Origin: Tanticharoenia sakaeratensis NBRC 103193 | Lineage (GTDB): Bacteria > Pseudomonadota > Alphaproteobacteria > Acetobacterales > Acetobacteraceae | Assembly: GCF_000963885.1 (NCBI RefSeq) | Contig: NZ_BALE01000012.1 | Location: 1 to 64,000 of the forward strand | Direction of reading: 5' to 3' | DNA length: 64,000 nucleotides | Shown here: positions 1 through 8,177 of the stretch, piece after piece | Numbering within the stretch: the stretch's first letter is position 1 | How the letters are laid out: each line of letters begins with the position of its first letter | Notes under the pieces: model-generated | What the model was told of the DNA's origin: nothing | The model's database searches: none | What the model saw: the letters and a program-made list of their open reading frames with translations, nothing else | Position numbers and translations under genes: made by a program

Positions 1-213
1 ACCCACAGCCCGTCTTCTCAGGAACCGCAGAACTCATGCCGTGAAAGAGGGACAGCAGTGCATGCTAAGGCACATTCCGGGAAATCCCGACCGGACAGTT
101 CAATACCGAGCTGACAATCTCCGGATTAACCTCTGGTATCCTCGAGATTATTTCGGGCGTGGGAATATCTGCCATCCGAGTTGATACCCGGACAGAAGAT
201 CAGATGGCATTCG

Positions 214-239
214 GGAAATCCCCAGAAACCGGGGATTCC
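214..239. other. Inverted repeat / hairpin
   Basis: AATCCCC at 217-223 pairs exactly with GGGGATT at 231-237 across a 7-base loop, and the stem extends by further pairs with one bulge. There is no T-run on either side, so it does not look like a standard intrinsic terminator. It overlaps the second copy of the short TTCGGGAAATCCC sequence. Confidence 0.4.
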
Positions 240-370
240 TGCCCTCTGTTCCGCACCTGACGGAGTGTGGAGACAGCCTCTGAAGACTGCGCGGCCCGGA
301 CGCAACGTCATCCGAAGAGATGCGGACGGCCAGACCGACCGGCCATGGCAGCATGACTTTGGTGCCGTAA

Positions 371-393
371 TTGAGAACGACTATCACTTGCAA
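371..393 (+). promoter_or_regulatory. Candidate Fur box upstream of the feo operon
   Basis: The core GAGAACGACTATCACTTGC matches the classical 19-bp Fur consensus GATAATGATAATCATTATC at 12 of 19 positions by eye. It lies about 200 bases upstream of the first gene of a ferrous iron uptake cluster, the expected target of Fur. The assignment rests on similarity and context only. Confidence 0.5.
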
Positions 394-591
394 ATGAAGT
401 CAGAAAGGCCGACGAATGCCTCCCTCAGCGCATGTCGCGATGCAAACGGGAGTGATCCTTGTTGAAGCACTATCCCCTGTCTGAACGGTCGGAATGTCGG
501 GAAGCCCTGCCCGAAGGCATGCGCCGCACGGAAGCATCCCCTTCTTCCTCCCGCATCCTTCTGAAGCGTGGGCGCGAGGTGTTCTCCGGTC

Positions 592-1569
592 ATGGCTGAT
601 ACGCTGGTTTTCGATGCCGCATGGCATCTCGATCATTCACGGCCCGAAGCGCTTCTTCGCTATCTTGATCCGACACGCTCGTTCATGGGCCAGATCAATC
701 GTCTGACCGAGCGATTCCGCCGTGTCCAGACACTTTGCGCAGGCGGGGACGACACGACGGCGCTCCTGAAGCTGCGCAACGCACTGGCCTTCCATCTGGT
801 CAAGATGTCTCGCTGGTGGCACGTCGATTTCTGTCCGCGCGGCGCCACGGGGGTGCGCAACTCTCTTTTCCTGACCTATGTCCATGCGCATCTTCAGCAC
901 TCGCTCGAAGACGAGATGCTCTACGACGTATTGACGATGCAGCGGTACATGCATGCGAACGAAGGAGGTCATATCCTGATCCTGCATCAGGAGATCGACG
1001 AGCCTTTGGGCGTGCAGACATTGTATGGGATCGATGGCCATAGAAACTTCCGCTTTTCCAACGGGTCTCCCGGTGCCCGCCCTGTGTGGAATGACCGGGG
1101 TCACCCGGATTTCGCAGGCGCCTGGCTGGCGGCCGGCAGCGTACGTGCCCTGATCGCGGGGAATGGCGACTCCATGACCGTCTTCCGGAATGCCCGAGGG
1201 GAACACGAGCAGGCCCGCGTCTGGCATCAGCGGCATTTCCATGTCCGATGCGAGCGCCGAGCCGTCGTGGCCTACGATCAGTCGATCGCGCAGCTTTTGA
1301 CCTGCCGGACGCCCTTCGGCCGCGCGTCTTTCGAGGCCATCGCCAATGACTGTGCCTTTCGCGTGGCACGGATGGCCGCCAGGCGCTCCATGACGCTTGC
1401 CGACTTCGCTGAAGCGGGCGGCATGGCGGACGCCAATCCGCGGGTCGCGATCGCGCTCAAACGAAGGGCGCGAGCCCATGTGGCGTCGGCGATCGACGAG
1501 ACGCGACGCCACGAGAGTGATGCCTGTCTGGATCGTCTGATCGCGTATTTGCCAAGACGATGTGGATGA
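592..1569 (+). CDS. Unknown protein, first gene of the feo cluster
   Basis: Codes for about 325 residues. I do not recognise the family. The start at 592 (protein MADTLVFDAAW) is preceded by GAGGTG about 12 bases upstream; an in-frame ATG lies 24 bases further up. The sequence is rich in His, Arg and Asp, has no evident signal peptide and no clear membrane segment, so it looks cytosolic. A central stretch around residues 85-135 carries many His and aromatic residues. Its end reaches the region of the feoA reading frame, and feoA follows on the same strand, so the two are probably co-transcribed. Context suggests a role tied to iron, but this is inference only. Confidence 0.6.
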   Translation: MADTLVFDAAWHLDHSRPEALLRYLDPTRSFMGQINRLTERFRRVQTLCAGGDDTTALLKLRNALAFHLVKMSRWWHVDFCPRGATGVRNSLFLTYVHAHLQHSLEDEMLYDVLTMQRYMHANEGGHILILHQEIDEPLGVQTLYGIDGHRNFRFSNGSPGARPVWNDRGHPDFAGAWLAAGSVRALIAGNGDSMTVFRNARGEHEQARVWHQRHFHVRCERRAVVAYDQSIAQLLTCRTPFGRASFEAIANDCAFRVARMAARRSMTLADFAEAGGMADANPRVAIALKRRARAHVASAIDETRRHESDACLDRLIAYLPRRCG

Positions 1570-1645
1570 GGGGCTGGCGAAAATGCGCGCGGTGTATCAA
1601 CACGGGCTGGACCCTGCGCGACGGCGGCACGATACCGTCGGACGT

Positions 1646-1915
1646 ATGCAGGCAGACGAACGGAAGGCCCTGACGATGTATCTCGATGCCCTGCCCCGGG
1701 GGAGCCACGCGGTGATCGCCGGCGTCGAGCACCGTGGGGATGCGGACCCTGTGGCCACGCGCCTGCTCGAGCTTGGATTTGTGCCCGGCGAATCCGTGCA
1801 GATGATCGCATTCGGCCCGATCGGGTCCGACCCCGTGGCCGTCCGGCTCGGATCGACACGCTTTGCGTTGCGCCGCGTGGAGGCAGGGCGAGTCCGCCTG
1901 CGGGATGCCGCGTGA
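1646..1915 (+). CDS. feoA: FeoA-domain protein of ferrous iron uptake
   Basis: A small SH3-like FeoA domain protein of about 89 residues. The family signature is visible in LPRGSHAVIAGV followed by ATRLLELGFVPGESV and the closing FALRRVEAGRVRL. FeoA proteins act with FeoB, probably as a cytosolic modulator of its transport or GTPase cycle. I chose the ATG at 1646 because it leaves the usual length; an in-frame ATG at 1562 would add 28 residues with no domain and overlap the preceding gene. feoB follows immediately, overlapping or within about 40 bases depending on its start. Confidence 0.85.
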   Translation: MQADERKALTMYLDALPRGSHAVIAGVEHRGDADPVATRLLELGFVPGESVQMIAFGPIGSDPVAVRLGSTRFALRRVEAGRVRLRDAA

Positions 1916-3797
1916 CCGACGCGCTGTTCCTTTCCCCTTGCGGCTGGTCGCGTCTGTGAGCGCCACTCCGCTTTACGCAGCGCTGGTCGGCAATCCGAAT
2001 TGCGGCAAGACGGCCTTGTTCAACCGTCTGACGGGCAGCCATCAGAAGGTCGCGAACTATGCCGGCGTGACTGTCGAGCGCAAGGAAGGCCGTTTCCAGA
2101 CGCCGAGCGCCCGTCCCGTGCGCCTGCTTGACCTGCCGGGCACCTACAGCCTCGCCGCCACCAGCCCGGACGAGAACGTCACCCGCGAGATCTGCCTCGG
2201 ACTGCATCGTTCCGAAAGCGTGCCCGAGCTTCTTATTTGCGTGGTCGATGCGACTAATTTGCGTCTGCACTTGCGCTTCGCGCTCGAGGTCAGACAACTC
2301 GGCCGCCCGATGGTCATCGTCGTCAACATGATGGACGAGGCAGCACGGCGCGGGCTCTCGATCGACCTGCCCGGCCTGTCCGCAGCACTCGGCGTCCCCG
2401 TCATCCCCTGCATCAGCGTGCAGCGCGGCGGCACGGCGGCCCTGCTGAAGTGCCTCGATGCGCCACCGTTGACGCCTCCTGCGGGTCCGCCGAATGCCGC
2501 CGATCTTCATGCCGAGGTGCGCGGCCTGCTTGCTCGCTATGTCCAGACCTCGCCGACGGCCCGCGTGCTGCTGGCCGATCGTCTCGATCGTGCATTCCTG
2601 CACCCGGTCATCGGTCCGGCGATCCTGCTCGTCGTCCTGTTCGTCATGTTCCAGACGGTATTTTCCTGGGCACAGCCGGTCATGGACCTGATGCAGGACG
2701 GCATGACCGGGTTCGGCGGCCTTGTCGGCCATGGACTGCCGCAAGGCGTGTTGCGCAGCCTGATCGTCGATGCGATCATCGCAGGCGCGGGCACGGTCGC
2801 GGTCTACCTGCCCCAGATCCTGATCCTGTTCCTGTGGATCCTGGCTCTGGAGGAGTCCGGCTATCTGCCCCGGGCCGCTTTCCTGCTCGACCGGATCATG
2901 GCGTCGGCCGGCCTGAGCGGCCGATCGTTCATCCCGCTCCTGTCGAGCTTCGCCTGCGCCATTCCCGGCATCATGGCGACACGAACCATCCAGAATCCGC
3001 GCGATCGCCTGGTCACGATCCTGATCGCGCCCCTGATGACGTGCTCGGCACGCCTTCCCGTCTACACGCTCCTGATCGGCGCGTTTGTGCCGCACAGGCG
3101 CGTGCTCGGCCTGTTCAACCTGCAGGGGCTGGTCCTGTTCGGGCTCTATGCTTTCGCCATCGTCAGCGGGCTCATCCTCGCCCGCGTCATGACCCGGGGC
3201 GTGACCGCCGAGGAACATCCGCTGCTCATGGAACTGCCGCTCTACCGGCGGCCGGTACTGCGCAATCTCGCCCTTGGCCTGTGGCAGCGCGCGACCATGT
3301 TCCTCTCGCGCGTCGGCACGATCATCGTCACGCTGAACGTTCTGCTCTGGGCCTTGTCCAGTTTTCCAGGGCCGCCTCCCGGTGCCACGGGTGCTGCGAT
3401 CGACTACAGCCTCGCAGGGCGGATCGGGCACTGGATGATGCCGCTTTTCGCACCCATCGGCTTCAACTGGCAGATCTGCGTCTCGCTGATTCCGGGCCTT
3501 GCCGCCCGTGAAGTCGCGGTCAGCGCACTGGCCACCGTCTATGCGCTTGGCGCAAGTGATGATGACGCCGCAGCCCGGCTCACGCCGCTTCTGTCTGCGC
3601 ACTGGAGCCTCGCGACCGCGCTGTCGCTGCTGGCATGGTATGTGTTCGCTCCCCAGTGCCTCTCGACGCTGGCCGTCATCCGGCGCGAGACAGGATCGCT
3701 CAAGATCGCGTTCGGAACTGCGGCCTATCTTTTCGCGCTGGCATATGCTGCGTCTCTGCTAACCTACCAGGTAGCCCGCCTGCTCGGAGGAGCGTGA
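1905..3797 (+). CDS. feoB: FeoB ferrous iron transport GTPase/permease
   Basis: FeoB imports Fe(II) across the inner membrane. The N-terminal GTPase domain shows the P-loop GNPNCGKT, the switch region GVTVERKEG, the G3 motif DLPGTYS and a G4-type NMMD. The C-terminal part has the Gate/Nucleoside-recognition membrane segments, including CAIPGIMATRTI and AAREVAVSALATVYAL. The length of about 630 residues is on the short side but complete. The start is uncertain: ATG 1905 overlaps feoA by 11 bases; a GTG at 1956 gives MSATPLYAALVGNPN, closer to the usual FeoB N-terminus. The small downstream Cys-rich gene starts 2 bases after the stop codon. Confidence 0.93.
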   Translation: MPRDRRAVPFPLRLVASVSATPLYAALVGNPNCGKTALFNRLTGSHQKVANYAGVTVERKEGRFQTPSARPVRLLDLPGTYSLAATSPDENVTREICLGLHRSESVPELLICVVDATNLRLHLRFALEVRQLGRPMVIVVNMMDEAARRGLSIDLPGLSAALGVPVIPCISVQRGGTAALLKCLDAPPLTPPAGPPNAADLHAEVRGLLARYVQTSPTARVLLADRLDRAFLHPVIGPAILLVVLFVMFQTVFSWAQPVMDLMQDGMTGFGGLVGHGLPQGVLRSLIVDAIIAGAGTVAVYLPQILILFLWILALEESGYLPRAAFLLDRIMASAGLSGRSFIPLLSSFACAIPGIMATRTIQNPRDRLVTILIAPLMTCSARLPVYTLLIGAFVPHRRVLGLFNLQGLVLFGLYAFAIVSGLILARVMTRGVTAEEHPLLMELPLYRRPVLRNLALGLWQRATMFLSRVGTIIVTLNVLLWALSSFPGPPPGATGAAIDYSLAGRIGHWMMPLFAPIGFNWQICVSLIPGLAAREVAVSALATVYALGASDDDAAARLTPLLSAHWSLATALSLLAWYVFAPQCLSTLAVIRRETGSLKIAFGTAAYLFALAYAASLLTYQVARLLGGA

Positions 3798-3799
3798 CC

Positions 3800-3985
3800 A
3801 TGATCGAATATCTGACGGTCGGCCTCGTCGTGGCCGCCTGCGCGCTGTATTGGGGCGCGCGCCTGTTTCCGGCACAGGCCGCGTCGGCCAGAACGCGACT
3901 TGGTTTTCAGCCCAAGGTCGTCGAAGCGCCCAACAGCGCCTGCGGGGCCTGCAGAGCATGCAAGGGCGGCTCCGGCTGTCACTGA
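3800..3985 (+). CDS. FeoB-associated small Cys-rich membrane peptide
   Basis: A 61-residue protein with one N-terminal membrane helix (IEYLTVGLVVAACALYW) and a C-terminal cluster CGACRACKGGSGCH with four cysteines and a final His. This layout matches the small FeoB-associated Cys-rich proteins (also resembling DUF6587), which are thought to support FeoB in place of FeoC. It begins 2 bases after the feoB stop, with GGAGGAG directly upstream as ribosome binding site, so it is surely translated with feoB. Metal binding by the Cys cluster is inferred. Confidence 0.8.
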   Translation: MIEYLTVGLVVAACALYWGARLFPAQAASARTRLGFQPKVVEAPNSACGACRACKGGSGCH

Positions 3986-4102
3986 AAACGACGCAGATAT
4001 GCCTGTGCGTCGCGAAGACGAGCGTCTCGTGACGCCCTTCTTCTTATTCAACACCGTAGCCGGACCAGCGCTTGGCCTGCCGGTCCGCAGCGCTTTAGCG
4101 CC

Positions 4103-5704
4103 TCATTCCCACTCGATCGTGCCCGGCGGCTTCGACGTGATGTCGTAGGTCACGCGATTGATGCCGCGCACTTCATTGACGATCCGCCCGGCGACCCGGT
4201 TCAGGAAGCCCATGTCGAACGGATAGACTTCTGCCGTCATGCCATCCGTGCTGGTCACGGCACGCAGGGCGCAGGCCTGGTCATACGTCCGGCCATCGCC
4301 CATCACGCCGACGGTCCGTACCGGGAGCAGGACGGCGAAGGCCTGCCAGATCGCGTCATACAACCCGGCCGAGCGGATTTCCTCAAGATAGATCGCATCG
4401 ACCTTGCGCAGCAGGTCGAGCTTCTCGCGGGTGATGTCGCCCGGAATGCGGATCGCAAGCCCGGGACCCGGGAACGGATGGCGGCCGACGATGCTCTCGG
4501 GAATTCCGAGCTCGCGCCCAAGTGCGCGCACCTCGTCCTTGAACAGCTCACGCAGCGGCTCGACGAGCTGCATGTTCATGCGCTCGGGCAGGCCACCGAC
4601 ATTGTGGTGCGACTTGATAGTGACGGACGGGCCGCCCGTGAAGCTCACGGATTCGATCACGTCCGGGTAGAGCGTCCCCTGCGCCAGGAACTGCGCACCA
4701 CCGAGCTTCGCCGCTTCCTCCTCGAATACCTCGACGAACAAACGGCCGATCGTCTTGCGCTTGGTTTCAGGGTCCGTGACGCCTGCCAGCGCGCCGAGGA
4801 AGAGATCGGACGCATCGCGATGCACGAGGCGGATGTTGAACCGGCCGCGGAAAGTGCTGACGACTTCGTCCGCCTCGCCCTGACGCATGATGCCCGGATC
4901 GACGAAGATGCAGGTCAGCTGGTCGCCGATCGCGTCATGGATCAGCTTGGCCGCGACCGAGGAATCGACACCGCCGGACAAACCGCAGATGACGCGGCCC
5001 GTGCCGACCTGCTCGCGGATCCGGGCGATCTCGAGATCGCGGAAGCCCGCCATCGTCCAGTTGCCGGGACAGCCCGCGACGCCATGCGTGAAATTGCGGA
5101 TGAGTGCGGCACCGTGCGGCGTGTGCACGACTTCGGGGTGGAACTGCACGCCATACAGACGGCGGCCCTCGTCCGCGATGATCGCGAACGGCGCCCCTTC
5201 CGACCAGGCAACTGCACGAAAGCCGGGCGGAAGGGCCGTGACGCGGTCGCCATGGCTCATCCAGACCTGCTCGCGATGCCCGCGCGCCCAGGCGCCACGG
5301 AACAGCGCGCAGTCTTCCGCGATCTCGATATGGGCGCGGCCGAACTCGCGATGTTCGTGCGTCTCGACCCGGCCGCCGAGTTGCATGCACATCGCCTGCT
5401 GCCCGTAGCAGATGCCCAGGACCGGCACGGCGAGCTCGAACACGGCCTCCGGGATCTTCGGCGCGTTATCGTCGTGAACCGATGCGGGCGAACCCGAGAG
5501 AATCACGCCGCGCGGGGCGAAGGCACGAATGCGCTCGTCAGACGCCGTGAACGGCCAGATCTCGCAGTAGACGCCGCTCTCGCGAACCCTGCGGGCAATC
5601 AGCTGCGTGACCTGACTGCCGAAATCGAGAATCAGGATCCGATCCTCGTGCAGCACGGTTTCCAGGGTGTCGGCGCTGGCGGCGGGCGGGGTGGCGCTGG
5701 TCAT
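4103..5704 (-). CDS. guaA: GMP synthase (glutamine-hydrolysing)
   Basis: Converts XMP, ATP and glutamine to GMP in purine synthesis. The N-terminal class I glutamine amidotransferase domain shows [18 protein letters not shown], the nucleophile Cys in LGICYGQQ and the His/Glu pair in FHPEV. The ATP pyrophosphatase domain carries the P-loop [14 protein letters not shown], and the C-terminus ends in the conserved [13 protein letters not shown]. About 533 residues, a normal length. I chose the ATG at 5704 ([10 protein letters not shown]); a longer frame upstream adds unrelated Arg-rich sequence. It is convergent with the feo operon and appears to be a single gene. Confidence 0.96.
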   Translation of the reverse strand: MTSATPPAASADTLETVLHEDRILILDFGSQVTQLIARRVRESGVYCEIWPFTASDERIRAFAPRGVILSGSPASVHDDNAPKIPEAVFELAVPVLGICYGQQAMCMQLGGRVETHEHREFGRAHIEIAEDCALFRGAWARGHREQVWMSHGDRVTALPPGFRAVAWSEGAPFAIIADEGRRLYGVQFHPEVVHTPHGAALIRNFTHGVAGCPGNWTMAGFRDLEIARIREQVGTGRVICGLSGGVDSSVAAKLIHDAIGDQLTCIFVDPGIMRQGEADEVVSTFRGRFNIRLVHRDASDLFLGALAGVTDPETKRKTIGRLFVEVFEEEAAKLGGAQFLAQGTLYPDVIESVSFTGGPSVTIKSHHNVGGLPERMNMQLVEPLRELFKDEVRALGRELGIPESIVGRHPFPGPGLAIRIPGDITREKLDLLRKVDAIYLEEIRSAGLYDAIWQAFAVLLPVRTVGVMGDGRTYDQACALRAVTSTDGMTAEVYPFDMGFLNRVAGRIVNEVRGINRVTYDITSKPPGTIEWE

Positions 5705-5862
5705 GCGGCGTCTTTCGATCCTCGGGATTCGGCTTTGAAGGTGCGTCCGGTGATCGGCACCGGACGGAAGATCGGCTAGTCTATAGGGCCTACGGGCGCG
5801 CACGTCACCCAAGACCCGTTCGTGCGTTATCAGACCATCGCCTGCCCTTTCGAGGAGACTTC

Positions 5863-6261
5863 ATGTTCCCGCGCCTCCTACCTTCCGCCGCCATCCTGCT
5901 GGCCGCGTCTCTCGGGCTTGCAGCCTGTTCCAGCGGGCCGCCCGACCCGGCACGCGATCCCATCGGCATCTGGACGGGCGCACTGGTCACGGACGACGGC
6001 ACGTGTCCCACGGAGCGGAACTCGACGCTGCAGATCAGCGCACGCGACGTGTCGTTCACGCCCGGAGACGGCTCGATCGTCCTGAAGGGGCACCGCGGGG
6101 CCGATCCCAACAAATATCACGCCCAGCTCCTGCTGCAGGACGCGAACCATCATCCGTTGGCCATGGTCTTCAACGGGTTGCCCGTCGGACAGGCGATCGG
6201 GGGCACCTACGGCACGCCGTCCTGCCGGGCTCATGTCACGCTGACACGGCCGAAAGACTGA
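5863..6261 (+). CDS. Small lipoprotein of unknown function
   Basis: A 132-residue protein with a lipoprotein signal peptide: MFPRLLPSAAILLAASLGL then the lipobox LAAC, with Cys about residue 22. The mature part has DPIGIWTGALVTDDGTC and GTPSCRAHVTL, so two further cysteines may form a disulfide. The WxG-type opening and short beta-strand-like stretches suggest a small beta fold. The ribosome binding site GAGGAGA lies just upstream of the ATG. I do not recognise a named family. It stands alone between guaA (divergent) and the tRNA-Arg gene. Confidence 0.75.
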   Translation: MFPRLLPSAAILLAASLGLAACSSGPPDPARDPIGIWTGALVTDDGTCPTERNSTLQISARDVSFTPGDGSIVLKGHRGADPNKYHAQLLLQDANHHPLAMVFNGLPVGQAIGGTYGTPSCRAHVTLTRPKD

Positions 6262-6277
6262 AAGCGTATCTTTTTTG

Positions 6278-6301
6278 AAAAAAGGGGGGTTGCGCCCCCC
6301 C
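6278..6301 (-). terminator. Intrinsic terminator read on the minus strand
   Basis: On the minus strand the sequence reads seven G, a short CGCAA loop, six C and then six T, a textbook G:C-rich stem followed by a U-run. It would stop transcription coming from the response regulator gene at 6451-6852, after crossing antisense to the tRNA. On the plus strand there is no T-run after the stem. Confidence 0.6.
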
Positions 6302-6332
6302 AGAACGTCGGATAAAAGCCCGCTCCAACGAC

Positions 6333-6409
6333 GCACCCGTAGCTCAATTGGATAGAGCACCAGACTACGAATCTGGGGGTTAGAGGTTCGAGTCCTTTCG
6401 GGTGCGCCA
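6333..6409 (+). tRNA. tRNA-Arg (anticodon ACG)
   Basis: A full cloverleaf can be folded: acceptor stem GCACCCG with CGGGTGC, D arm around AGCTCAATTGGATAGAGC, anticodon stem CCAGA/TCTGG with loop CTACGAA (anticodon ACG at 6367-6369), and T arm with GGTTCGAGTCC. The 3' CCA is encoded at 6407-6409. The A34 would be deaminated to inosine and read CGU, CGC and CGA codons. Confidence 0.97.
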
Positions 6410-6450
6410 GCAGATTTTGCAAATATCAGATGTCGTCATGTATCGCCGTA

Positions 6451-6852
6451 TCAGGCGGGCAGTGAATTTCCCGGACACATCTGACGCAACAGTCTTGCGA
6501 CATCCTCCACAAGATATGGTTTCGGCAGAAACGCACTTCGCGCGGGCAGTTCGACACCGCGATCGGGCATCTTGCCCGACGTCAGGATGACGCTCACGGC
6601 ACGACGCGCACGTCCCAGATGAGCGGCCATGGCCATGCCGTCCATCGACCCGGGCATATCCACGTCGCTGAAGACGAGGCTGATATCGGGGCGTGACTCC
6701 AGAAGTGCCAGCGCTTCCGCTGATGTCGCAGCGCCTACGGTCGCAAACCCCCAGTCCTCGATCATGTCCATTGTCATGAAACGCAGGAACGCCTGATCCT
6801 CGACAACCAGCACGGTTTGCAAAGGCGCGTGGAATTCCGTTGTCAGCGGCAT
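6451..6852 (-). CDS. Single-domain response regulator (receiver only)
   Basis: A 133-residue CheY-like protein with no output domain. The acidic pocket is at E18/D19 (VLVVEDQ), the phospho-acceptor is Asp63 in LVFSDVDMPG, the switch Thr/Ser is in VILTSGK, and the conserved Lys111 is in FLPKPY. Such receivers usually pass signals by protein contact or take part in phosphorelays. No histidine kinase is in the window, so its partner is unknown. A strong minus-strand terminator lies downstream at 6278-6301, beyond the tRNA on the other strand. Confidence 0.9.
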   Translation of the reverse strand: MPLTTEFHAPLQTVLVVEDQAFLRFMTMDMIEDWGFATVGAATSAEALALLESRPDISLVFSDVDMPGSMDGMAMAAHLGRARRAVSVILTSGKMPDRGVELPARSAFLPKPYLVEDVARLLRQMCPGNSLPA

Positions 6853-6990
6853 GAGAATGACCCCGCGGTCCGAGAATCGCGCCCGGAGGCACGGATCAGG
6901 ACGGCTAACGGGAGCGAAGCGGGCCCGTTCGTTTTCGAACGTGCAATTTGAGGAGGGCCCGGCCGGCTGTGGCGGAACTGCTGCAGTTCG

Positions 6991-7662
6991 TCAGTGCGGC
7001 AGCGATGCTGCCAGACCGCCTGCGCCTGCGAATGCGAGCACGGCGACCCCCGCTATGCCCCAGTGGCCGCCATCATCGCGGACCAGAAGTGGTGCACCGG
7101 AAACGCCATGCGTCCCTGCGCAATCGTGCCGAAGCATCGTGTGTGTGCCGATCCGGTCGATTGCGACGATACGACAGCGCGCGTCCCCGATCGCGATTTC
7201 GCTGCGGTCCTGCTGGTAGCCACCGAGCATTGCGGCCATGCCGCCGCGCGCCGGAACCATGGGAAGCAGGTCTGCGGCTTTGACCACCGGCTGATCCAGG
7301 ACGATGAGAGCACGGTCAGTCCAGGCGGTCGCGGCCTCGCGGTGCGGATCGTAGCCACTTGCCACGACGATCTGCGTGGCGCGCGCATGGATCCGGAAGG
7401 CGCCCATGCGGTAGCCGAAGAGTGCATGGACATCCCAGGCCGGGACGAAATGGCCCGTCCGCGCGATCCAGAGGCAGTGCCCGGCGGTTTCGATCACGTT
7501 GGGCGCCACGGCGAATCCGGTGCAACGTTCGCCGACACCGGTCTGGACGCGGCCGATGATCCGCCATGGTGGCTGGTCCACGTCGATTTCAAGTCGGCTG
7601 GCATGGGTGCCCAGGCCAGGCAGGTCCTGCGCCGACGCCGCACATGCGAGCGGCCAGAGCAA
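6991..7662 (-). CDS. Secreted trypsin-like serine protease (S1 family)
   Basis: A chymotrypsin-fold protease of about 223 residues. The catalytic triad is visible: His62 in ETAGHCL, Asp116 in TDRALIVLD and Ser188 in GVSGAPLL. The N-terminus is a signal peptide (PLAALALLWPLACAASAQ), so it acts in the periplasm or outside. The start is unclear: the in-frame TTG at 7662 cuts off the charged part of the signal; the frame stays open upstream through IRRPLAALAL, so initiation at a non-ATG codon near 7692, overlapping the stop of cdd, is more likely. Four or more cysteines could form disulfides. It probably follows cdd in one transcript. Confidence 0.85.
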   Translation of the reverse strand: MLWPLACAASAQDLPGLGTHASRLEIDVDQPPWRIIGRVQTGVGERCTGFAVAPNVIETAGHCLWIARTGHFVPAWDVHALFGYRMGAFRIHARATQIVVASGYDPHREAATAWTDRALIVLDQPVVKAADLLPMVPARGGMAAMLGGYQQDRSEIAIGDARCRIVAIDRIGTHTMLRHDCAGTHGVSGAPLLVRDDGGHWGIAGVAVLAFAGAGGLAASLPH

Positions 7663-7688
7663 TGCCAGCGCAGCAAGCGGCCGACGGA

Positions 7689-8093
7689 TCAGCCCAGATG
7701 CTCCGGCCCGAACGAATCCGGCAGCAATTCGCCCAGGGTTCGCGCCATGACCAGACGCCCGTCCTCATCGACCATCCGGACCACCAGATCCGGCTGTCCG
7801 AATTCGCGCAGTCGCTGGCGACAGCCGCCGCACGGCGTGCAGGCGACCTGTCCGGGCCCTGCGATCGCGATCGCATCGATGCGCCGTCCGCCGGATGCGA
7901 CCATCGCGGCAATCGCGCTGGCTTCCGCGCAGTTGCCCTGCGGATAGGCCGCATTCTCCACGTTGCAGCCCACATGGACCTGCCCGTCACAGATCAGCGC
8001 AGCGCCGACCTGAAAGCGGGAGTATGGCGCATAGGCGCGCTTGCGGATCTCGGCTGCGGCACGATCGAGTTCGTCTGACATGATGAAATCCAT
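7689..8093 (-). CDS. cdd: Cytidine deaminase
   Basis: Converts cytidine and deoxycytidine to uridine and deoxyuridine in pyrimidine salvage. The 134-residue length fits the homotetrameric Cdd class. Zinc and catalytic motifs are seen in NCAEASAI (Cys and Glu) and TPCGGCRQ (two Cys), with the substrate loop in VGCNVENAAYPQG. The ATG at 8093 has a strong AGGGGGG ribosome binding site; a second ATG at 8081 has none. It diverges from lysA. Confidence 0.95.
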   Translation of the reverse strand: MDFIMSDELDRAAAEIRKRAYAPYSRFQVGAALICDGQVHVGCNVENAAYPQGNCAEASAIAAMVASGGRRIDAIAIAGPGQVACTPCGGCRQRLREFGQPDLVVRMVDEDGRLVMARTLGELLPDSFGPEHLG

Positions 8094-8177
8094 AGCAGCC
8101 CCCCTGTCGTTGCGTCAGTAGCGTCGTCATGTCGGCAGCAAGAACGCTTGGACCGATGACACAGGCCCGGTATCGTG

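Larger units (their letters stand above)
1..591. other. Gene-poor leader region upstream of the feo cluster
   Basis: I see no recognisable protein in this stretch; the short open frames do not resemble any family I know. It holds a pair of related short sequences (ATTCCGGGAAATCCC at 74-88 and ATTCGGGAAATCCCC at 209-223), a hairpin at 214-239, and a Fur-like site at 371-393 listed separately. Its position suggests a promoter and leader region for the iron operon downstream. A truncated upstream gene ending near position 1 cannot be excluded. Confidence 0.5.

Noticed and set aside
1278-3602. Long open frame antisense to feoB (about 770 codons), with similar ones antisense to guaA, the TIGR02302 gene, hpxW, dihydropyrimidinase and the MFS gene
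   Set aside because: High-GC coding DNA often leaves antisense frames open. These have Arg/Asp/His/Gln-rich composition and no family motifs, while the sense frames are clear genes.
3986-4102. Intrinsic terminator between the feo operon and guaA
   Set aside because: CGGACC/GGTCCG and ACGAG/CTCGT inverted repeats exist, but neither is followed by a T-run in a fitting direction.
4103-5862. Guanine or purine riboswitch upstream of guaA
   Set aside because: Only about 150 bases separate guaA from the divergent lipoprotein, and I saw none of the conserved loop sequences of a purine riboswitch.
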